From Clostridia bacterium (GTDB taxonomy: Bacteria; Bacillota; Clostridia; Monoglobales; Monoglobaceae), in contig JAFQRU010000030.1 of assembly GCA_017409915.1 (NCBI GenBank), forward strand, positions 1 to 12,094: DNA of 12,094 nucleotides, given 5' to 3'. The notes under the pieces are model-generated. The model was given only the letters and a program-made list of their open reading frames with translations, was not told the origin of the DNA and ran no database searches. Numbering within the stretch: position 1 is the stretch's first letter; each line of letters starts with the position of its first letter. This document shows positions 1-5,102 of this stretch, one piece after another. Both the position numbers and the translations under genes were made by a program.

Positions 1-120
1 AACCAATGGACCCGCCATTAAAGCAGGGTCAAGGTGGAGAAGTTTTGCTCCCATAGGAAGAAGGCATCCCAAAACCTTGGCGATTAAAACAGTTGTTATA
101 AGAGCTACCCCTAAAACTGT
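1..120 (-). CDS. mgtE: MgtE-family magnesium transporter, C-terminal fragment (truncated at both ends)
   Basis: Reading the minus strand from 120 down to 1 gives 40 uninterrupted codons of a hydrophobic protein. It contains KVLGCLLP followed by LDPALMAGP, the pattern of the last membrane helices of MgtE Mg2+ channels/transporters, where a G-x-x-x-P helix precedes the 'DPA' loop that leads into the final pore helix. MgtE is a homodimeric inner-membrane protein that takes up Mg2+. The last helix and its pore aspartate would lie just beyond the window edge. The fragment cannot begin here: an MgtE protein has several hundred residues before this point, yet upstream on the minus strand the sequence is the antisense of a phosphofructokinase gene. 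The gene is therefore cut at about 115-126. The family call rests on these motifs in a short piece, so it is good but not certain. Confidence 0.72.
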
Positions 121-1089
121 CGGGGAGACGATGAAGAAACCTATGAAAAAATCTTCGGGATTTTCAAAAGATATAACATCGGTGCGTTTTTCTATATCGG
201 CGGGAACGACTCAATGGACACCGTTGACAAGCTCAGCCGATACGCTGAAAAAATCGGCTCTGAGGTGAGAATTTGCGGAGTTCCAAAAACCATAGATAAT
301 GACCTTGCAATAACCGACCACACCCCAGGCTATGGCTCTGCGGCAAAGTTTGTTGCAAATACAGTCCGTCAGCTTGCGCTGGATACGGCGGTTTATAAAA
401 TGAAGTCCGTTATCGTTCTTGAGATTATGGGAAGAAATGCAGGCTGGCTTACAGCGGCGGCAGCTCTTGGGAACGACGAGGATGTTCTGGCGACAGATAT
501 AATTTGTCTCCCTGAAAGAGTTTTCGAGCCTGAAAAGTTTTTGGAAAAGGTTTCAAAGAATGCAGAAAAGGGCATCGCTCCGATTATCGCAATTTCCGAG
601 GGAATTAAAGGAGCGGACGGCAAATATATCGGCGAGAGTCTTTCTTTAAAAGAGGCAAATGACGGGTTTGCTCACGCGGCTCTTGGCGGAGTTGGACGAA
701 TTGTTGAAAACTTAATCTCGGAAAAACTTAAAATAAAGACAAGAACAATCGAGCTCTCCACACTCCAAAGATGCTTCTCCCAGGGGGCGTCAGAGTGCGA
801 CAGAGAGGAAGCGTATCAGGCAGGGGTTAAGAGCGTTGAATTTGCAGAAAAGGGCGAGACAGGGTTTATGCCTTGCTTTAAGCGAATTTCTGATGAGCCG
901 TATAAAATGGAGATTGTTCCTTATCCCGTATCTAAAATTGCAAATCTTGAAAAGGTTGTTCCCGACAGTATGATAGGGGAAGACAATATGAGCATAACGG
1001 ACGAATTCATAAAATACGGCAGACCACTCATTGAGGGCGAGCCTGAACTTACTTATGAAAAAGGAATATTAAAATTCGTAAGAAGATAA
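121..1089 (+). CDS. pfp: 6-phosphofructokinase, probably pyrophosphate-dependent, lacking its N-terminus
   Basis: Phosphorylates fructose 6-phosphate to fructose 1,6-bisphosphate in the cytoplasm. The frame is open from 115 (an in-frame TAA lies at 112-114), and recognisable phosphofructokinase sequence starts near 124. Key motifs are GGNDS (199-213), PKTIDND with the catalytic base Asp (283-303), the following TDHTPG and GSAAK, and the sugar-binding MGR (427-435). In ATP-dependent enzymes the first motif is GGDGS and the second PGTIDND. Here Asp replaces the second glycine and Lys replaces the glycine before TIDND, the two substitutions that in this family go with pyrophosphate as phosphoryl donor. 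About 323 residues remain of a family usually near 400, so roughly 80-90 N-terminal residues, including the P-loop-like GGP region and the start codon, are missing. The first in-frame ATG (214) is internal, not a start. Upstream is MgtE sequence on the opposite strand, not a frameshifted continuation. Donor specificity is inferred from motifs. Confidence 0.9.
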   Translation, partial: RGDDEETYEKIFGIFKRYNIGAFFYIGGNDSMDTVDKLSRYAEKIGSEVRICGVPKTIDNDLAITDHTPGYGSAAKFVANTVRQLALDTAVYKMKSVIVLEIMGRNAGWLTAAAALGNDEDVLATDIICLPERVFEPEKFLEKVSKNAEKGIAPIIAISEGIKGADGKYIGESLSLKEANDGFAHAALGGVGRIVENLISEKLKIKTRTIELSTLQRCFSQGASECDREEAYQAGVKSVEFAEKGETGFMPCFKRISDEPYKMEIVPYPVSKIANLEKVVPDSMIGEDNMSITDEFIKYGRPLIEGEPELTYEKGILKFVRR

Positions 1090-1091
1090 AC

Positions 1092-1282
1092 AAGGGGATG
1101 TTAAAAACCTCTGGATCACAAAAATACTGAAAAACAAAAACGAATATGAAGAAAAATCGAAATCTTTCGATTTTTCAAATCTGATTTGTATTTTTGCTAT
1201 GAACAATCTTTCACCTCTCGCAGTATTTATATACGGCTTCGGACTCAGATTGTCCATTCCAAAGCTTTTTCTCTATCCCCTT
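1092..1282. other. Self-complementary non-coding stretch between pfp and the shared terminator
   Basis: No convincing gene lies here. The ends are inverted copies, AAGGGGAT (1092-1099) and ATCCCCTT (1275-1282). Just inside, 1103-1114 pairs with 1259-1270 at 10 of 12 positions, so the stretch can close into one long imperfect stem. Inside are an 8-base pair of arms (AAATACTG 1122-1129 with CAGTATTT 1221-1228) and a competing 9-base pairing (1119-1127 with 1188-1196). There are also a 12-bp-arm hairpin (1151-1176), CAAATC-T-GATTTG (1176-1188), and ACAATCT/AGATTGT (1203-1209/1247-1253). It would form the 3' untranslated end of the pfp message, or it may be a small interspersed repeat. No target duplication is evident. 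A 62-codon minus-strand reading frame (1257-1069) overlaps the end of pfp, matches nothing I can name and has no well-placed ribosome site. Confidence 0.45.
1151..1176. repeat. A+T-rich hairpin downstream of pfp
   Basis: GAAAAATCGAAA (1151-1162) is exactly repeated as its reverse complement at 1165-1176 with only TC between, so it folds into a tight hairpin. The stem is mostly A-T and the T-run lies in the descending arm. It could be a weak terminator or pause site for pfp, or one arm of the larger folded element around it. The stronger terminator is the palindrome at 1283-1330. Confidence 0.5.
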
Positions 1283-1330
1283 AAAAGAGATGCTAAAAGC
1301 CTCTATATAGAGGCTTTTAGCATCTCTTTT
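1283..1330. terminator. Perfect 48-bp palindrome: bidirectional intrinsic terminator
   Basis: The 24 bases 1283-1306 are followed directly by their exact reverse complement 1307-1330. The palindrome has an A-run at its left end, a T-run at its right end and a G+C-richer core (GATGCTAAAAGCCTC). On the plus strand the T-run continues into 1331-1332. It sits between convergent pfp (+) and ptsI (-), and the ptsI stop codon (TAA, complement of 1331-1333) abuts it exactly, so it most likely ends transcripts from both sides. Confidence 0.85.
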
Positions 1331-2947
1331 TTATATTTCTCTTATTTTTTTGCGAAGGCGCAGAGTATTGTGAGGGGAGACGGAAAGCTCGTTTATCCCC
1401 GATTTAATGAAAAAGTCCGTAAGGGAAGTATCCGACGCCATCTCTCCGCAGACTCCGACCCAGATGCCTGCTTTTCGCCCTGAAAATGCCGTCATGGCGA
1501 TAAGCTTTAAGACAGCCCCTTGGTTTTCTGCACAAAGGTCGCTTATGGCGTTATTTTGTCTGTCAACTGCGATAGTATATTGGGTTAAATCGTTTGTGCC
1601 GATGCTGAAAAAATCTACTTCGTCCGCCAGAATATCGCTGAGAAGTGCGGCGGCCGGGGTCTCAATCATTATGCCGATTTCAATGTCTTTGTTATAGGGG
1701 ATTCCCTCGCCGTCAAGCTCTGCCATAGCGGAGTATAGAAGTTTTTTTGCAGAAACGATTTCGCTTTTGCTTATAATCATAGGAAACATTATGGAGATGT
1801 TTCCGTAGGCCGAGGCGCGAAGAATTGCCCGAAGCTGAGTTTTGAAAATGTCCTGATGGAAAAGGCAGAAACGGATTGCCCGAAGTCCCATAGCAGGATT
1901 TTCTTCATTCTCCAAAGGAAGATAAGGCGCCTTTTTGTCGGCGCCTATGTCGAGGGTCCTGATTATGACCTTTTTCCCGTTCATTTTTTCTGCCGCTTTT
2001 TTATAAACCTCAAATTGCTCCGCCTCTGTGGGAGCGGTGTTTCTTCCTAAAAATATAAATTCGCTGCGGAAAAGGCCGATGCCCTCGCTGTCGTTTTCCA
2101 AAACGCTGTCAATATCGCTAAGGTCTCCTATGTTTGAAAAGAGGTTGATTTTCGTTCCGTCGGTGGTAACTGTTGGTTGACCTATGAGAGCTTTGAACAA
2201 ATCGTGGCTTTCCCGCTCTTTTTTGATGTGACTCTCGGTTTTTTGGATAAGCTCGTCTGTTGGGTTTATTATAACCCGACCCGCCCTGCCGTCAACAATT
2301 GCCGTCGCCCCGTCAAATTCACGAGAGAGGGAACTTCCTAAGTTACAAACGGCAGGAATGTTCATTCCTCTGGCTAAAATTGCCGTGTGGGAATTTTTTG
2401 AGCCGTTTTGGGTTATGAAAGCGCTGACCTTTCCTTTGTCAAGGCAGATTGTCTGGCTGGGAGAGAGGTCGTCTGCGGCGATTATTCCCGATAGAGAGGA
2501 AAGAGAGGTTTCTTCCTTTCCGGAAAGGATTAAAATGAGTCTGTCGGATACATCGCGGACATCCTTTGCCCGCTCTTTCATATATGTATCCTCCATTGAA
2601 GAAAACATATCAGAGAATCTTTCCTTTGTAACCGAAACTGCATATTCGGCGCAGAGTCGCTCCGTTATGATTATATTTTTTGCAAAACTGCGGTAGTCAA
2701 TATCTTCCAGCATCATTTTGTGGATGTTGAAAATTTCCGCTTCCGCCTGCCCAACTTCTTTTATTGCATCCCGATACAAACAATCAAGACGGTCAAGGGC
2801 GGTTTCAAACCCCTCTTCAAGTCTTAAAATCTCTGCCTTTGTGTCGGAGATAGTTTGTTTTTCGATTTTGGGAGAGGCAGAGTCAATAAAACAAATCCTG
2901 CCGATTGCATAGCCACCTGAAACGCCGTTTCCAAAAAGCTCTGTCAA
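1331..2947 (-). CDS. ptsI: Phosphoenolpyruvate-protein phosphotransferase (PTS enzyme I)
   Basis: Enzyme I takes phosphate from PEP onto an active-site histidine and passes it to HPr in the cytoplasm. The 538-residue protein has the expected order. A helical HPr-binding N-terminal part is followed by the swivelling phosphohistidine domain with SHTAILAR (His187). The C-terminal PEP-binding barrel has GLFRSEF (Arg294), RTLDIGADK (Arg330), ETPAA (Glu429), GTNDLTQY (Asn452, Asp453) and GVCGEMASD (Cys500, the proton donor). The start is TTG, supported by AAAGGTGGG at 2954-2962 six bases upstream; no ATG fits better. It is somewhat shorter than the usual ~570 residues. The segment that normally reads close to HPAVLRLI reads QGAVLKLI here. 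No ptsH (HPr) gene or sugar permease is adjacent, so the window does not show whether it feeds sugar uptake or only HPr-based regulation. No clear promoter was found upstream. It ends in the palindromic terminator. Confidence 0.95.
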   Translation of the reverse strand: MTELFGNGVSGGYAIGRICFIDSASPKIEKQTISDTKAEILRLEEGFETALDRLDCLYRDAIKEVGQAEAEIFNIHKMMLEDIDYRSFAKNIIITERLCAEYAVSVTKERFSDMFSSMEDTYMKERAKDVRDVSDRLILILSGKEETSLSSLSGIIAADDLSPSQTICLDKGKVSAFITQNGSKNSHTAILARGMNIPAVCNLGSSLSREFDGATAIVDGRAGRVIINPTDELIQKTESHIKKERESHDLFKALIGQPTVTTDGTKINLFSNIGDLSDIDSVLENDSEGIGLFRSEFIFLGRNTAPTEAEQFEVYKKAAEKMNGKKVIIRTLDIGADKKAPYLPLENEENPAMGLRAIRFCLFHQDIFKTQLRAILRASAYGNISIMFPMIISKSEIVSAKKLLYSAMAELDGEGIPYNKDIEIGIMIETPAAALLSDILADEVDFFSIGTNDLTQYTIAVDRQNNAISDLCAENQGAVLKLIAMTAFSGRKAGIWVGVCGEMASDTSLTDFFIKSGINELSVSPHNTLRLRKKIREI

Positions 2948-3004
2948 TTTTATCCCACCTTTCTTTAATTTATATTGTCGGTTTTTTAAAAAAATATACT
3001 GATG

Positions 3005-3033
3005 TTGCGAAAAGAGGAAAAAGGTGTTATACT
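3005..3033 (+). promoter_or_regulatory. Sigma-A-type promoter for the YiiX-like lipoprotein gene
   Basis: TTGCGA (3005-3010) and TATACT (3028-3033) are separated by exactly 17 bases. Initiation 6-7 bases after the -10 box would fall at about 3040, which is the A of the gene's ATG, so the transcript may have no leader. It lies in the divergent gap next to ptsI. Confidence 0.6.
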
Positions 3034-3039
3034 AATAAT

Positions 3040-3849
3040 ATGAACAGATTTATGAAAAATAAAAAGATAATTTTAATATTGATTTTTGTTCTTCTTGTGG
3101 TCCTTTGGTGTGTTTCCTGCGGGAGAGGTGCATACTTTGAGCCTGAGTGGGAAAAGGAAGATATTTCCGCTCTTTTGCAAAAGGAGGAGCTTAGCGAGGG
3201 GGATTATAGTTTTCTGCGCTCTCAGACGGGACTATCCAAAAGGGGAATTGACTCTTTAATCGAAAGCGGACAAAAAGAGGAGATCTATGAATTTCAGGAG
3301 CAGTATTTTGCCCCTTGTGAATATGAGATGGAATATCTTTTTGCTCCCATTGTTGCCTATGAACATAAAGCGGGGGAGAGGCTCAAAAAGGTACCTCTTG
3401 AAAAAGGGGATGTTCTGGTTTCCCTTACCACCCATTCCTTAGGCTTTCGTCACGGCCACGCAGGGCTTGTCTTAGATGAAAAAAGGGGAACGACCTTAGA
3501 ACATATGGTAATAGGGGAGCTTTCGAGCTACTCAAATGTAAGCACCTGGGGCATATACCCAACCTTTGCGGTCCTTCGCCATAAGGATAAAGAAGTGGCA
3601 GAGCGGGCGGTGGAATATGCCAAGGAAAAGCTTGTTGGAGTGCCTTATAACCCATTAGCGGGGATTATTGATAAGGATAAATCAGACGAAGAGGAAATAA
3701 ACCATTCTCATTGTTCTCATCTTGTGTGGCAGGCATATTTTGCGGTGGGCGCAGACATAGACGGAAACGGGGGAAGAATGGTTCTTCCAAAAGATTTTTT
3801 AAAGTGCCCTGACTTTGAGATTGTTCAGCTTTACGGAATAAGGCCTTAA
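3040..3849 (+). CDS. Probable lipoprotein with permuted NlpC/P60-like (YiiX/DUF830-type) cysteine hydrolase domain
   Basis: A 269-residue exported protein. Residues 6-26 are a lysine-led hydrophobic signal ending in a cysteine (Cys27, CVSC-G). This resembles a lipobox, but the -3 residue is Cys rather than the usual Leu, so lipid attachment is likely rather than certain. Residues 30-115 are a charged helical region. The catalytic domain follows: GDVLVS (123-128), RHGHAGLV (137-144, His140), PYNP (202-205) and HCSHLVWQAY (224-233, Cys225), ending in VLPKDF. His before Cys is the circular permutation of papain-like peptidases seen in the YiiX family. Members hydrolyse amide or ester bonds, and the substrate here is unknown. 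I chose ATG 3040 because the signal peptide follows it. Extending the frame to 2905 only adds antisense of ptsI. No good ribosome site precedes 3040 (GGTG at 3023-3026 is 13 bases away), consistent with a leaderless message. ATG 3052 is an alternative. No clear terminator follows. Confidence 0.82.
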   Translation: MNRFMKNKKIILILIFVLLVVLWCVSCGRGAYFEPEWEKEDISALLQKEELSEGDYSFLRSQTGLSKRGIDSLIESGQKEEIYEFQEQYFAPCEYEMEYLFAPIVAYEHKAGERLKKVPLEKGDVLVSLTTHSLGFRHGHAGLVLDEKRGTTLEHMVIGELSSYSNVSTWGIYPTFAVLRHKDKEVAERAVEYAKEKLVGVPYNPLAGIIDKDKSDEEEINHSHCSHLVWQAYFAVGADIDGNGGRMVLPKDFLKCPDFEIVQLYGIRP

Positions 3850-3894
3850 AAAAGGCGAATAAGGAAGAATTTTTCAAAAAGTTTTAAAAAGCCC

Positions 3895-3923
3895 TTGAAA
3901 AAAATTGAAATATGTGGTAGTAT
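3895..3923 (+). promoter_or_regulatory. Sigma-A-type promoter for secG
   Basis: TTGAAA (3895-3900) and TAGTAT (3918-3923) are 17 bases apart in an A+T-rich gap. This predicts a start near 3930 and a leader of about 45 bases before the secG ATG. A second TTGAAA at 3905-3910 has no well-spaced -10 box. Confidence 0.6.
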
Positions 3924-3974
3924 ATAGAATATGTAATTTTGTTAATTATTTGTTTAAATATTTGGAGGTTTATT

Positions 3975-4286
3975 ATGGAATTAACATTGATTATTTTACA
4001 CTTGATTTTTTCTGTTGTTTTAATTGCGGTTGTTCTTCTTCAACAGGGTAAGCAGGCTGGTCTTTCCGGTGCTGTTGCTGGTGGATCTGAAACATTCTTC
4101 GGTAAGAACAAAGGCAGAACAGTTGACGCTCTCTTAAAGAAGCTCACAGCTGTTGCAGCTATCTTGTTCATCGTTACATCTATTTCTCTTGCCTATGTTG
4201 CAACAAGACCTGAGGAAGCTCCTGTTGTAGAGGAGACACAGGTAACAGAAACAGCTGAGGATGCTAACGAAGTTCCTGCTGAATAA
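3975..4286 (+). CDS. secG: Preprotein translocase subunit SecG
   Basis: Small membrane subunit of the SecYEG channel that helps SecA-driven protein export. The 103-residue protein has two membrane helices (about residues 3-22 and 57-76). Between them is the family's signature loop: LLQQGKQAGLSGAVAGGSETFFGKNKGRT (residues 21-49) contains the QQGK, the AGL-SGA-GG glycine-rich stretch and the FFGKN motif. The short acidic tail (EEAPVVEE and onward) is typical of clostridial versions. The start ATG 3975 is fixed by GGAGG at 3964-3968, six bases upstream; an in-frame ATG at 3939 has no such site and lies within the predicted leader. The gene has its own promoter and terminator. Codon use (GGT, GCT, CTC, AAG) is more like that of highly expressed genes than its neighbours. 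In many Bacillota secG is followed by rnr and smpB; here it is not. Confidence 0.95.
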   Translation: MELTLIILHLIFSVVLIAVVLLQQGKQAGLSGAVAGGSETFFGKNKGRTVDALLKKLTAVAAILFIVTSISLAYVATRPEEAPVVEETQVTETAEDANEVPAE

Positions 4287-4301
4287 TTTAAGCTTAAAAT
4301 G

Positions 4302-4335
4302 ACGCTGTTTCCAAAATGGGAGACAGCGTTTTTTG
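4302..4335 (+). terminator. Intrinsic terminator after secG
   Basis: ACGCTGTTTCC (4302-4312) pairs with GGAGACAGCGT (4319-4329), with one G-T pair and a six-base loop, and is followed by a run of T (4329-4334). It begins 15 bases after the secG stop. Only 22 bases separate its T-run from the next start codon, in the same direction. Confidence 0.85.
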
Positions 4336-4357
4336 TCCTTTAAAGGAGAGAAATAAA

Positions 4358-5092
4358 ATGGCGATAACTTGTATTATAACAGGCGCATCCCGAGGAATCG
4401 GAAAAGGCGCGGCTCTTGCCCTTGGGGAATTGGGGGCAAATGTTATTATAAACTATAACAAAAACAAAGCTATGGCAGAGGCGGTTGCCAGAGAAGTAAT
4501 TTCCCTTGGGGGAAAGGCGGAAATCTTCGGCGCAGATGTGTCGGATTTTTCGGCGTGCCAGAAAATGGTGGAGTTTGCCATAGAGAAATTCGGAAGCGTT
4601 GATGCCCTTGTCAATAACGCAGGAATTTCCCCTATGCAAAACCCTTTTGATATGACCGACAAAGAGGAGTGGGACAAGGTTTTCGCTGTCAATGTTTTCG
4701 GGACCTTTAATTGCACTAAGGCAGTCCTTCCTCATATGATTTCCATCAAGAGGGGAAGCATAGTTAACCTCTCTTCCGTATGGGGAATTGTGGGAGGCTC
4801 TTGCGAGGCGGTCTATTCTTCATCAAAGGCGGCGGTAATCGGCTTTACGAAAGCTATGGCAAAAGAGCTTGCCCCGTCGAGAATAAGGGTTAACGCTCTT
4901 GCCCCAGGAATGATTGATACGGATATGAATTCTCATTTGGGGAAAGATGATATAGAGGAGATAAAAAACGAAATTCCTCTGGGAAGAATCGGAACAATTA
5001 CCGATATGGGGAACATAATTGCGTTCTTATGCAGTGACGAAAGCGGGTATATAACAGGCGAAATAATCAAGGCCGACGGCGGCTGGTGTTAG
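4358..5092 (+). CDS. Short-chain dehydrogenase/reductase, FabG-related; resembles EF-P 5-aminopentanone reductase (YmfI)
   Basis: A 244-residue classical SDR enzyme, of the usual length. It has the NAD(P)-binding TGASRGIG (8-15), NNAG (86-89), Asn112, Ser140, the catalytic Tyr153-x3-Lys157 pair, and the PG-I-TDM segment after the active site. Arg12 after the first glycine motif suggests NADPH. The stretch SSVWGIVGGSCEAVYSS around the catalytic Ser has the WG-x-x-G-x-SCE pattern that I associate with YmfI. YmfI reduces the 5-aminopentanone group on elongation factor P in Bacillus; true FabG lacks this pattern. The family is certain, while the substrate is inferred; 3-oxoacyl-ACP reductase is the main alternative, though no fatty-acid genes are near. 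The start ATG 4358 follows AAAGGAG (4342-4348) with nine bases between. An ATG at 4316 in frame lies inside the secG terminator and is rejected. pepD starts 10 bases downstream, so the two are probably co-transcribed. Confidence 0.88.
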   Translation: MAITCIITGASRGIGKGAALALGELGANVIINYNKNKAMAEAVAREVISLGGKAEIFGADVSDFSACQKMVEFAIEKFGSVDALVNNAGISPMQNPFDMTDKEEWDKVFAVNVFGTFNCTKAVLPHMISIKRGSIVNLSSVWGIVGGSCEAVYSSSKAAVIGFTKAMAKELAPSRIRVNALAPGMIDTDMNSHLGKDDIEEIKNEIPLGRIGTITDMGNIIAFLCSDESGYITGEIIKADGGWC

Positions 5093-5102
5093 GAGTAAAA
5101 GT

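Noticed and set aside
85..150. Phosphofructokinase 5' end degraded by several small frameshifts
   Set aside because: Fragments resembling SCRYKLP could be pieced together by shifting frames, but the minus strand gives 40 clean MgtE codons over the same bases, so a junction explains the region better.
2..268. Open plus-strand frame (frame 2) running from the window edge to 268
   Set aside because: Its sequence is unlike any known protein. It is the shadow of MgtE on the minus strand up to 120 and of phosphofructokinase frame 1 after that.
1199..1483. 94-codon plus-strand frame across the palindrome
   Set aside because: It runs through the terminator into antisense of ptsI, has no ribosome site and has low-complexity hydrophobic content.
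2358..2696. 112-codon plus-strand frame inside ptsI
   Set aside because: Antisense shadow of a strongly conserved gene, with no ribosome site or recognisable domain.
2905..3039. Extension of the lipoprotein gene to an upstream ATG at 2905
   Set aside because: The extra 45 residues are antisense to the ptsI start, lack a ribosome site and would bury the signal peptide.
3843..3856. GCCTT-AAAA-AAGGC as a terminator after the lipoprotein gene
   Set aside because: Five-base stem overlapping the stop codon, without a T-run.
3939..3974. Earlier ATG for secG
   Set aside because: It lies in the predicted untranslated leader, while ATG 3975 has GGAGG at ideal spacing and matches the SecG N-terminus.
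4316..4357. Earlier ATG for the short-chain dehydrogenase
   Set aside because: It lies in the stem-loop of the secG terminator, and the homologous protein begins at MAITCIITG (4358).
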